From Epiperipatus broadwayi (lineage: Eukaryota; Onychophora; Udeonychophora; Euonychophora; Peripatidae): a DNA stretch of 64,000 bases. Under the pieces are notes generated by a model. That model was not told the DNA's origin, ran no database searches, and worked only from the letters and a program-made list of their open reading frames with translations. The stretch covers positions 42,501-106,500 of the forward strand of contig JAQFVV010001081.1 in NCBI GenBank assembly GCA_028023455.1, written 5' to 3'. A program made the position numbers and the translations under genes. Below, in pieces: positions 39,019-48,879 of the stretch (position 1 is its first letter; the number at the start of each line of letters is the position of its first letter).

Positions 39019-39674
39019 TCATTTCATTTCTCTCAAAGAAGACAACCTTAGCTTCATCAAAATCAATAGTGTGGCCTGTATCTTTTTCATGGACGTACAA
39101 AGCAGAACTAAGATATCTATTTTAACTCTACTTTTATGAACCTTTATTCTTTCATTTAAACTCAAACTATTCTGACCTATGTAAACCTTCTTACAAATAA
39201 ACAAGGAATAAAATATACTATACCAGGAATAGTCTTTCTATCAAAAACTTCTTTTGTATTATTTAATAAATTATTCAATGTAACACCCCTTTTCCAAGCA
39301 ATTTTCTTATTTCTAAACAATTTACTATTTCTACACACAATTTTATAAGAAGACAATTTAAATGGCAAAGAAATAAAATCATATTTGTTTTTAACCTTTA
39401 CATCCTTACAAATATTACTATTAAATAAAATACTTTTAACAAATTTATCAGAGTATCCAACACTCAAATAATCTTTATAAAATTGATATTTCTGAAACAA
39501 AGCTACCCCACTAGAATTATTTAATTTAACATTCCTATGACAATAATTCCTTAAAGCAGCTACTTTATGAGATACAGACTGATAGCTATCATGTTTAATT
39601 ATAGATCTTAATTCTTTACTTTTAACTAAATGACTGCACAATAAACAATTAGTTTCTATATTTCTAATCACCAA
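39019..39674 (-). pseudogene. PLE linker and GIY-YIG endonuclease domain
   Basis: Frame 39674-39177 starts after LDLLVIRNIETN and ends GIVYFIPCLFVRRFT. The next frame (39204-39019) continues with VYIGQNSLSLNERIKVHKSR, completing the GIY...YIG pair and the arginine helix. A further frameshift brings ALYVHEKDTGHTIDFDEAKV. This domain nicks DNA for target-primed reverse transcription. Two frameshifts break it. Confidence 0.85.
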
Positions 39675-39688
39675 AAGATCTAAAAATT

Positions 39689-41311
39689 TTAATTACCAAA
39701 AACTAACCCCCCTCCTTCTAACACAAATTTTATAGAAGGATCAAAACAATTCAACTCATTTACAAATTCCTTCAATTTATCATTCTCAACTACAAATAAA
39801 CAAACATCAACATATCTGACAAATAATTTTACATATAAACAACTGTTTTTAATAATAATTTCCTCTTCCATAAAACTAATATAAACTGAACATACTAAAG
39901 GAGAAATAATATAACCTATTATCCACCCTTCCTTAATCTTATAAAAATTACCTTTATAAGTAAAATACATAGAATCTTCCAATAACAAAAGCAAATATTT
40001 AATTACCTTAATTTTATTTTTTGATAAAAAACTTTTCTTAATCAATACAGACAAAAGAACATCAATACTGCTTAGCCTATTAACAGACTAATACATATTT
40101 TCAATATCTAAACTTCCAAATACCCAATTACTTTCCATTTTAAAATTATTAATCTTATCAAAAGCCTCAAAAGAAGAAGAAACCATGTACTGACCAAAAT
40201 CAACAAATTGTTTTAAAAAATTATTCAAGAATTTAGAAATACCCTCTACAACACTACCTGTAAAATCAAAAATAAATCTTAAAGGAAAACCATCTTTATG
40301 AGTTTTAATATTCACAAACATCTTAGCTGATGTAAAATCATTAGGATAGCATTTTAAATAATCTACTCTATTAAAAATTTTTAAATTAACCATTTTCTTC
40401 ATAATATCTATTAATTTTCTTTTAATCAAATTACCTGGATTTTTATCTAACAACATATATTTACCATTATTTAATTCTCTATCCATTTTCTCTTTGAATT
40501 TATCTCCTTTCATAATAACAAACCTACCAGCTTTGTCTTCACTAGAAATGATTACATCATTAGCAATTAACTTAGTTTTAAGATGTTTAATCTCAGCAGG
40601 ATTAATAACAAATTTTTCTTTCCTTTTTAAACTTTTATTCAAAATCGATTGAATACCAACTTTCTGCTCATCACTCAAATTACTAGATTCAATAGACGAA
40701 ATTGTATCAAAAACTATATTTTTTGTATGAAATGGAACAAAATTAGGGCCTTTACCAAGAATATCTAATTCTCTATCATTTAACTTCAAATCCGAAAGAT
40801 TAACAACTCTATTCTCAGAAACCTTATTCTCATACCCTTTATCACTACAATAAACTTTATTAACTTTCCCAAACAACCACTTTAATTTTCTTTCATATTT
40901 TTTACAATAGAAATTTGACCTATTCTGTCTAAATTGTCTCATAAAAAAATTCAAAATTGAATAATTAAAATCTTGCCGCCTTTCTAAATAATATCTATTC
41001 CTTTTATATAGATAAATAAATTTATAAAACCTTACAAAAGTATCTTTTAAAAAACTATTCAATATATATGTTTGTAACTTAAAAACTAAATTTTTATTTT
41101 GAAGCAACTTTTTATTTCTACTAAAATTAATAACACAGCACCTAGGAAAAACACTAAATTCCCTACATTTTTTAAGAAAATAAATCCGCCATCGTAAAGA
41201 CTCTATTCTATCACTCAGTTTAGACAAATTTTTAATCCTTCTAATATCATTAAATGGAAAATTATTAAAAATTAAACTCCACAAACCCATACTAAAAACC
41301 CAAATTACCAA
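39689..41311 (-). pseudogene. PLE N-terminal and reverse transcriptase region
   Basis: Open frame 41311-40088 (407 residues) has a basic N-terminal part, then EIKHLKTKLIANDVIISSED with KAGRFVIM, KMFVNIKTHKDGFPLRFI (the PLE K-x-H-K segment) and FGSLDIENMY (catalytic Asp motif A). One in-frame TAG follows, and the same frame continues to 39689 with GWIIGYIISPLVCSVY (motif B) and VRYVDVCLFV. The usual Y-V-D-D box reads Y-V-D-V, so a catalytic aspartate is lost. With one nonsense codon and the altered box the RT should be dead. Confidence 0.85.
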
Positions 41312-41823
41312 TACCCTTATAAATTAAAACCCAATAAAATCTACACACACTTCTATATATATATATATAACTAAATAAACACAAATATACTCTTTCAACC
41401 CAAACTCAAACAACAAACATAATATACATAAATGACATTCAAATATATCAATAATTAAAAACAAATATATATATAATAAAATGTCAATAATAAATATCAA
41501 TAATAAAATAGGAATAATAAAAAAAATATTTTTACACTACATCAGCAAAACTACTCTTAAACGCAAAAAACTCATTAAAATGTAAACATTACAAGCATAA
41601 AGCTAAACTAGTCAATATAAAATCAAAACTACCCCAAATCTAAAATTAAACCAGACCAGCATAAAAATAATATTAAAACACAACCTAAGGTTTCACTGCT
41701 ACAAGCAGACTTCTCAAGTGTAAAGAACTACAAAAAAAAAAAAAAACTACACAATATATATATACTATTAAAAACTACCCACAAATCCATTCACTTCCCA
41801 TCCACCCTTAATATTAAAAGCAA

Positions 41824-42068
41824 TTAACTTATTTAAGAGTTCTTTTAATATTAAGGGTGGAAAGGAAGTGAATGGATTTGTGGGTAGTTTTTAATAGTAT
41901 ATATATTGTGTAGTTTTTTTTTGTAGTTCTTTACACTTGAGAAGTCTGCTTGTAGCAGTGAAACCTTAGGTTGTGTTTTAATATTATTTTTATGCTGGTC
42001 TGGTTTAATTTTAGATTTGGGGTAGTTTTGATTTTATATTGACTAGTTTAGCTTTATGCTTGTAATGT
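41824..42068 (+). repeat. inverted pseudo-LTR fragment of the PLE
   Basis: Reverse complement of the preceding 41586-41820 with few differences, giving a large hairpin centred at about 41824. It contains the hammerhead-like segment at 41933-41976 and ends at TTTATGCTTGTAATG before TA repeats. Confidence 0.85.
41933..41976 (+). ncRNA. hammerhead-like motif in PLE pseudo-LTR, degenerate
   Basis: Stem I ACAC/GUGU, core UUGAGAA where the consensus is CUGANGA, stem II CUGC/GCAG with loop UUGUA, GAAA, stem III ACC/GGU with loop UUA, and U at the cleavage position. The two core deviations are C3 to U and G8 to A, positions that pair in hammerhead structures, so the pair is kept as U-A. PLEs are known to carry type I hammerheads in pseudo-LTRs. 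The same motif lies inverted near 41700 and 38835. Activity is doubtful. Confidence 0.45.
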
Positions 42069-44601
42069 ATATATATATATGAGTGTGTGTGTGTGTGTTA
42101 TGTAAACTTTTTATTAAAGTATTTGTAAATTTTATTGCTTGTTTTTTTAACCGCTAGAAATTATTCTCTTTTAATGTATTGAAATAAGTGTAAATATTTA
42201 TAAGAAAAAAAATAAAAGTGATTTATTTCTAGAGTAGAATATATATCAGACTTTTTATTTTATATTAACATTAGTTTTACTTCTAAATTAATCAATAAAT
42301 TTAGTTATCAAAATTTATTTTTTTCCAGTAGAGTTATAACTACTAGATTTGTATAAGTTTTATGTATTTTTTTTTGTTCACTGTCACTATGATTTTTGTA
42401 TTCCTAAAACTAGTTTGGGACTAAAGCCATATAAAACTAATTGTTTGTAGAAATCTATATAATTATCTTTACAGTTATTTAGATAATACTAAGCTAATGA
42501 ACACACCTTTTAAATTCCAATGACTTTATATTATAGCTTTATGGTGATGATTAATTCCTTAGTAGTCACTACCCTCGTGGTATTGGATGAGTCTGAGCAT
42601 CGATGACGATTAATATTAATTAATATAATGATTTGAGCAAGTTTTGATATTACTATATTTATATTTATTTTACCATTTTTGTATGTGCACGCAGATGAAA
42701 TTTTGGCAAATAAAATGTCTCATAATTGGCATTGGCTTCAGGATGATTATTTAAAATTTTATTTATTTAAATTCAATTACAATGGATGACTGTTGATCAG
42801 TTGATTAATTTTTTTTCATATTCTGTTTAATTCGTGTTATTTGTTAATGGCACTATATGTTTATTACTTATATGAATTTCTAATACTAATTCTTTTTTCA
42901 TTTATTCTTTTCATATTAAACCACTAAACATCACATGATCACCATCTCTATACTAGCACATAATTGTTGTACTACTGTATGGAGAGTTTTGCCTCTGTTT
43001 TCATATTATTGCATCACTTGTAAATACGTCTATGTTTTTTTTTTCCTTATACAACTAACAGTTCTCATTATTAAATAATTTATATCTATATCATCCCTTT
43101 AAAAATTGGTTTATAATTAAGTAAAGTAAGACAAAATATTTTGTTAAGATATCTCATCTATTTCTATATCCCTCTATTTATGTGTATATTGTTTGTCTAA
43201 AAGTTTGTGATAATGGAATTTTACTTAAAATTATATTATGTTGGACTATCTATATCACTAGAGTTAAATCTTAAAACGTCTTTTATACCATCGTGGTGTG
43301 ATTCTCAAACTAAATGGATATCAAAATAACATGCCACATAAGTTTATATTTCAACGGAAAATTGTCATGAAATTTAAATTAACCTTAGACAACATTTCTA
43401 ATACAATCATCAGGACATTTTTATCTTTAAAACTTATTTTAACAACCAGCGTTCATATAAAATAAAATTCTTTTGAGACTAATACAACTTGTTAAGCTAT
43501 CTTACAAATAGATACTGAGAAAATGTTTTATCTGTAAACTGCAAAATGAAACCTATTTGGTTGATCACATTTTATAAACAGATTGCTATAACACTTAGGC
43601 TAAAAAATAATACAAAATGTCACATAGCTGTTAAGAATCTCTGTAAAATAAACAAGATAGAGTCATTCTCATGACTATGGTATTCCTATTTTATCGCAGG
43701 ATGGCATTATTTTTTATTGCCCCAAAGTTTACATGAAATGTCTTGAATAGCTCCCCTCAAAAATGTTATAAAGAATATTCAAGAAATTATACATCTTGGA
43801 ACAGATATCTGCTTTAACGATAGACTTTATTCCGGATAATGTTTATAGGCCGCTTGGCTTCAAGATTGTACTCATCCTACATAATCTTAACATCCCCACC
43901 CTCTCTACCTACATAATATTTTTATTTTGCAAAGAATTCAAATGCATTATTCTCCTGTCTAAATAACTTATGTCTTATTATCCTTAAAGGCATTGATCAA
44001 AAACTGAATGAGGTTATTCATCCAAAATTATGTACTTTCAGTTATGCAAAAAAGAGATTATTGTGACTTTTAGGCAGTTCTTGTAATACAAGAATTCATC
44101 AAGAGTCATAAAAATGGTCTATGTTTATGCTATTTGATGTTTATTAAACACATTATATTTTTGTCTGGCTTATAATATCAAAATTTTATTTATATATTAA
44201 TTTGAATACAGGTTTATGATTTAATCTAAATACTTCTGATAAAAGAATTCAAATATATATTTTTCCTTAATATCATAAATTCGTTTGATCATTATTTTTT
44301 TGATTAAAAATATCTACCATTTAAACAGAAAAATTTATATTATAGTGTAAAACCAATTTGAAATGTTTTAATCGTTGTCAATACTTAAATCTCCAGATAA
44401 CCTGAACTGAAGTTAATATACATCTCTCCAGGTTTTAACTAAAATGAAATGTATAAAATATGATTTAATGAATATATTATTTATTTTCACATATGTATTT
44501 AAAGGAACATTATAAACACTCTAAGTTAAGATCAAAAAATGCATTTGTACATTGAAAATCCACATAAATTTGCTAATGATTTATGTGAAATAAAGAATTG
44601 T
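42069..44601. other. AT-rich intronic DNA
   Basis: No gene or transposon recognised. A short (TG)n is at 42084-42100. Confidence 0.5.
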
Positions 44602-44698
44602 TTTGGTTTACATTATATATATATATATATATATGTCAACAGATGGCGTTTTGGTTTACATTATATATATATATATATATATGTCAACAGATGGCGTT
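44602..44698 (+). repeat. 48-base tandem duplication including (TA)n
   Basis: TTGGTTTACAT, a TA run, then ATGTCAACAGATGGCGTT occurs twice in a row. The second copy continues into the retrozyme-like unit. Confidence 0.85.
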
Positions 44699-44761
44699 CT
44701 ACCAAAAACACTGTCAAGCGTATTTCGTTTACATAAACGTCAGAGAATGCATTCACTATCT

Positions 44762-44837
44762 CTAACTTTAATTCCACTTTCAGATCATTATTTCAAGCTA
44801 TTTGCTATCGTCAGTGAAAGACAGGAATAAGAACTAG
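44762..44837 (-). ncRNA. type I hammerhead ribozyme, left copy
   Basis: Reverse complement of the right copy with CUGACGA as core (position 7 is free in the consensus), GAAA at 44794-44791, and the same stems I and II. Stem III is AU/AU with loop AAUG. Differences from the right copy fall at free or loop positions, so the fold is kept. Confidence 0.75.
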
Positions 44838-45275
44838 ATCTAAACACAAACTCTGAGCGTTTATGAAACAGTTTCTATTCAGCTTGCAAGCGTGAATTTT
44901 TTAGACACGTTAATGTCTTCGAACTCAGCATAGCAAGCCAGATAGCTACATGGGTCTGATATCAGTTCAGCATCACCACATAGTAGAAGCCTCTGCAATA
45001 TATATCATTGCAAGAAAGACCTCAAAGGTACATTTATGAAAAACAAAATCAAGTTAAAAACTTGTTAACACTTATATTTATGTACCTTTGAGGTCTTTCT
45101 TGCAATAATATATATTGCAGAGGCTTCTACTATGTGGTGTTTCTGAACTGATATCAGACCCATGTAGCTATCTGGCTTGCTATGCTGAGTTCGAAGATAT
45201 TAACGTATCTAAAAAATTCACGCTTGCAAGCTGAATAGAAACTGTTTCATAAACGCTCAGAGTTTGTGTTTAGAT

Positions 45276-45351
45276 CTAGTTCTTATTCCTGTCTTTCACT
45301 GATGATAGCAAATAGCTTGAAATCATGATCTGAAAGTGGAATTAAAGTTAG
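45276..45351 (+). ncRNA. type I hammerhead ribozyme, right copy
   Basis: Core CUGAUGA at 45299-45305 and GAAA at 45319-45322 are consensus. Stem I is CUUUCA/UGAAAG (45293-45298 with 45331-45336), then an internal loop UGU/U, then AUUCC/GGAAU, and further pairing to 45276/45351. Stem II is AGC/GCU with loop AAAUA and a U-U mismatch next to the core. Stem III is short, AUC/GAU or AU/AU, as in PLE and retrozyme hammerheads. The predicted cut is after C45330 (AUC/U). The weak stem II is the main doubt about activity. Confidence 0.8.
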
Positions 45352-45528
45352 AGATAGTGAATGCATTCTCTGATGTTTATGTAAACAAAATACACTTGAC
45401 GGTGTTTTTGGTAGAATGCCATCTGTTGACATAAATACAAGCGTTAACAAGTTTTTAACTTGATTTTGTTTTTCATATATATATATGTTAAAATGAAGAT
45501 TTGCATGGGTTAAATATATAAAATACAT

Positions 45529-46155
45529 ATTTTGCGGGTTCATCCGTGTTAAAAACTTTTAATATTAATATACTGACATTTCGGTTGTAGAGGTGCTACA
45601 ATCACTGATTTGAATAAAATGTTAAAATTCCACCAATAGCAAAAAATGTTAAATTTAGGAATGTTTTTTAAAAAAATATTTCCAAATAGGAGGAAGTTTG
45701 CATGTATCATCTCGCTTATTGATACAATCTGGCCTTTTAAGTATCTCAATGGCTTCTCTAATTTTGCATTCGTAGAGATTATCACATCTGGATATGATTC
45801 TTGTACTAGAAAAATCAAGTTTATGACCTGAATCTATAGTATGGAGTGAGAGTGCTGATGATGATGAGTGTTGTTTAACTGCATTAGCATGCTCATCTCT
45901 CCCAACACTAATGCGACGATTACTCATACCTATGTAAGAAGCTTTACAATTTTTACATGAGATTTGATAGACACCGTGAGATTTTTTGCTATTGGTGGAA
46001 TTTTAACATTTTATTCAAATCAGTGATTGTAGCGCCTCTACAACCATCTTTCTACCTTTTATAACTATGTGGATGGCTTGTGTGACCAAGTTGAAACGTC
46101 AGTATATTAATATTAAAAGTTTTTAACATGGATGAACCCGCAAAATATGTATTAT
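45529..46155 (-). mobile_element. PLE 3' fragment enclosed by inverted repeat
   Basis: The ends are inverted copies: ATTTTGCGGGTTCATCCGTG (45533) against CATGGATGAACCCGCAAAAT (46127-46146), with TATTAATATTAAAAGTTTTT inside. Within lies the C-terminal PLE endonuclease. A second inverted match joins 45585-45640 and 45990-46055 (TGTAGAGG and CCACCAATAGC). Related to the fragment at 53060-53790. Confidence 0.75.
45655..45985 (-). pseudogene. PLE GIY-YIG endonuclease fragment
   Basis: Minus strand reads VYQISCKNCKASYIGMSNRR, then VGRDEHANAVKQHSSSSALS, LHTIDSGHKLDFSSTRIISR and CKIREAIEILKRPDCINK. This gives the G-V-Y, S-Y-I-G and R-x-x-H motifs of a PLE nuclease. Open from 45927 to 45655; the RT part is absent. 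Confidence 0.8.
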
Positions 46156-46546
46156 ATATATATATATATAACAATTCACTAGAATAAAACTATAAAATTA
46201 TAAAAAATGCCTATATAAAATTAAAGATTAAAATTCTTTGTTATAGCCAGCTTCGGCGTATTCCTAGCAATACGTTAATATTTAAATATTATCAAACTCT
46301 CACGCCAGTAACGTTCCCACGTGAATTACCTACTTTCCATAAATTGTGAATATTAACACAATGACACTGTTTATTCAATACATTATCCGTACTATTTATA
46401 AAATAGGACTCCTATATATATATATATATCCGGTGTCTTATAATAATTCTCATTAATATTAGTAAAGGATTATTTTTTGGTCATTTTTAAAATAATATTT
46501 TTGTTTCAAGAAAAATATTTTTAAATGTATATATATATATTTATAG
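46156..46546. other. intron end with TA tracts
   Basis: AT-rich sequence with short TA runs at 46153-46169 and 46413-46429, then the acceptor of the next exon. No other feature. Confidence 0.5.
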
Positions 46547-46681
46547 ATTGTGAGAATGGAACATATGGAGCCGGATGTAAACAAATATGTGGGAGTTGTT
46601 TAGAGAGTTATTGTAATCCAATAACTGGTCATTGTCCTTCTCGTTGCCAGGATGGTAAAAAAGATTTATTCTGCAAAACAG
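46547..46681 (+). CDS. Tie-like receptor, second EGF-module exon
   Basis: A 135-base exon with acceptor TTTATAG at 46546 and donor ACAG/GTTAAG at 46681/46682, phase 1 in and out. Spliced after the exon at 17162-17311 it gives Asp at the joint, then CENGTYGAGCKQICGSCLES, YCNPITGHCPSRCQDG and a KKDLFCKT end. The nine cysteines follow the pattern of Tie/MEGF-type EGF repeats (C-x-x-G-x-Y-G-x-x-C). It is an extracellular module of the same receptor. The donor is strong, so at least one more coding exon is expected downstream. Confidence 0.8.
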
Positions 46682-47058
46682 GTTAAGTATTGTAATACAA
46701 ATTAAAATCAATAATTAAGATGTAATAAACTTTAACATTAACAGAAATGCTAATTATATATAACAAGAATTCCAATAATCTTTATTATGTAATCTTAAAT
46801 GTATTTGTTATACAGAGCAATCTTTTCAAAAGGCAAACATTATAACAAGGCTCTATAGAAAATAATATTTTCGAAAAGTGATTTTATTTCTGAATGCTGT
46901 AAAGTACACTCTATTGCACACATGTGAACTTTCTGTTTGTATAGAGTTTTCATTATTAGTAACCAATGCCTCTTCTTTTTTCCTCGTCAGCTATAGTATG
47001 TTAAACCTAGTAATTAAAAAAATATCTGTAGAAAAAAAGCTGTGAAAGTGGGGCGGGT

Positions 47059-47092
<34 letters not shown>

Positions 47093-48212
47093 TTGGGGGG
47101 GGGGTTGGGGGGGGGGGGGGGGGGGGTATATCTGATAGATGTTTTTACAAGAATCTTATTGGTTGAACCTTAAGCCGTAGGACTTTACTTTCCAGCATCA
47201 GTGATATAGTATGTGGCTATTAACATGTTCTCACTCATTAAATACACAGTATTTTTAATTGTGAATAAGTTAAGCTGAAAAGAGAAACGATTCAAACCAT
47301 TTAACAACATATTCTAATAGAAAGACTATAATAAGTATTGCTCCATATAAGTTCTTAGTAAAATTATTTGATGCGTAATGCAAGTAAATGAAAACAAAAT
47401 CAAAATCCCCGCCATTTAGTAAGGATTTAGTGCTTTTTTTCCGTGTTTATTTTTCAAAACTGAAAGTTTCTCTAGAATTAACGATAAGTTTCTATCACTT
47501 CTATTTGAAAATTGTAAACACTACACAAAACATAAAATTTTGTCTTTTTTAATTCACGAGTTTCACACAAAAAAGAGGCTAGTAGCACTTTCTTATAATG
47601 TGATCATTGTTGTTCCATTCTTCTTCAAATTTTCAAGGATAGGCAAAACTAAAATGATCAAAATTACTCTTATTTCACAACATCACATATCGCACGCAAA
47701 CTCTAGGTCAATGTAGTTTAGTACAGTAGTAATATATAGTCACTAGAATTAAGGTTTATAAAATGTGATATCAGATCAGTCGCACTCAGTGCAAAAACAT
47801 TTTATGACCTCCCAAGCAATGACACATTGGTTTAATTTTTATTCTGCATAGTTTTTTGCAGTTAATCTGGATATCAAAAACTATGGATTTTGGCCAAATT
47901 ATTTAGCTTCTGTGCCTTATATTCCAAAAATGAACCATCATTCTTAATATTATTATTATAGTCAGTATGATCATCGTCTATTATAGAATAATTTAATATC
48001 ATCTAATTATTTATTCATGTGTTTTTATTTATTAATTTGTCACATGCCATATTTGTATTCAAGAAGAATTTATCTATCTATTTACCCTAATTTTTGTTTG
48101 TGTTACTTCATGAATTATTAAAAAACTAAGAAATTTATTATTTTAACGGGACATTGATAAAGTAAGTCATGAGATAAGCTACAGATGCTCATTGTGACAA
48201 TTTTCTATTTAG
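46682..48212. other. intronic DNA with poly-G tract
   Basis: No coding feature besides the G tract at 47050-47126. AT-rich otherwise. Confidence 0.5.
47050..47126 (+). repeat. poly-G tract, about 77 bases
   Basis: Almost pure G with short T interruptions in an otherwise ~75% AT region. It could form G-quadruplexes, or it may be an assembly or base-calling artefact. Confidence 0.9.
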
Positions 48213-48305
48213 AATGTGATGAAGGATTTATTATGAAATTTGGAACAAAAGAAATCATACTACATGCTTAAAAATATTGCTCTGATTATCAGTATAATAA
48301 AACAG
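48213..48305 (+). pseudogene. exon-like EGF segment with an in-frame stop
   Basis: An acceptor-like TTCTATTTAG ends at 48212. The segment reads ECDEGFIMKFGTK in phase 1, as an EGF repeat would start, and ends ACAG/GTTTAG, nearly the same donor as the previous exon (ACAG/GTTAAG), again phase 1. Length is 93 bases. A TAA lies in frame at 48269-48271 and most cysteines are missing. Either a decayed EGF exon or an alternative terminal exon that would give a truncated receptor. Could be chance. Confidence 0.35.
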
Positions 48306-48879
48306 GTTTAGAAAATTCTATTTATTTAAATCTTAAATATCTTTATTTAATAGTAATAAGAAAAAAAAGATTACAAAATGGAATCTTTATTAGCAGTATT
48401 TATTAATAACAACAAACTAAAGTTAATATATGAAATATGCAGATGTTTTTTTTTTTTTGCTCTGTCCGGAGATGTATATTTACTAAAATGTAAATAATAT
48501 GTGCGTACAAAATTTGCAATATTGATATTCCTAAAATACTCCAGAAAGCTATAGGATAATTTTATTTAAAAAAAGGAAAAGTTCAATGATTAAACGTCTT
48601 GTGCTGCACAATCTAAAAGGACTAAAGGTTCATAAAAGTCAAAAAAGGGCCAGAATTTGATATCTTGGAGATTGGTGACTAAGCTTGCATAACTCGAAAT
48701 GTACAAAGTTGTCATTATTCAGAGTAAACTAAACTCTTAAATTTATTATTAAACTTTGTTGTTGTTTCTTTTTTTAACATGAAAAATTATCGAACTGCCA
48801 ATTGATTGGATGCTCTGGAAATATTATGTGGTACAATCGATAAAAACATTGGGAAACAATAAAGCTTGATAAATGGATT
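48306..48879. other. AT-rich DNA, nothing recognised
   Basis: No frame, repeat or RNA feature could be supported. Confidence 0.5.

Larger units (their letters stand above)
38767..42068 (-). mobile_element. near-complete Penelope-like element with pseudo-LTRs
   Basis: Minus-strand element. A polyprotein region (41311-39019) lies between a 5' pseudo-LTR (~41410-41823) and a 3' pseudo-LTR copy (38767-39000). Both copies share TTCACTGCTACAAGCAGACT and CACAAATCCATTCACTTCCC. A third, inverted copy follows the 5' pseudo-LTR head-to-head (41824-42068). Direct pseudo-LTRs plus an inverted upstream fragment are the hallmark of PLE insertions. Both outer ends run into TA-rich tracts. Confidence 0.85.
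44681..45476. mobile_element. inverted pair of ~400-nt hammerhead (retrozyme-like) units
   Basis: Two non-coding units of nearly identical sequence in opposite orientation: minus copy 45083-44681 and plus copy 45081-45476. Each carries a complete type I hammerhead ribozyme. The copies are permuted: a 44-base block (GTTAACAAGTTTTTAACTTG and flanks) is at the 5' end of the minus copy but at the 3' end of the plus copy. Size, ribozyme type and lack of coding fit metazoan retrozymes, small circular-RNA retroelements thought to be moved by PLE enzymes (established concept). A PLE pseudo-LTR of an unseen family is the alternative. Confidence 0.7.
17312..46546 (+). other. 29.2 kb intron of the Tie-like gene
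   Basis: Runs from the GTTGGT donor to the acceptor TATATTTATAG at 46546. Flanking exons share phase 1, so direct splicing keeps the frame (G + AT gives Asp). The intron carries at least eight transposon insertions on both strands. A small unseen exon inside cannot be excluded. Confidence 0.6.

Noticed and set aside
44710-44745. Second hammerhead-like word (CUGACG, a UUUA/UAAA stem, then GAAA) inside the left retrozyme-like unit, read on the minus strand
   Set aside because: Core positions G8-A9 are missing, the right copy has lost the GAAA, and no stem I could be formed.
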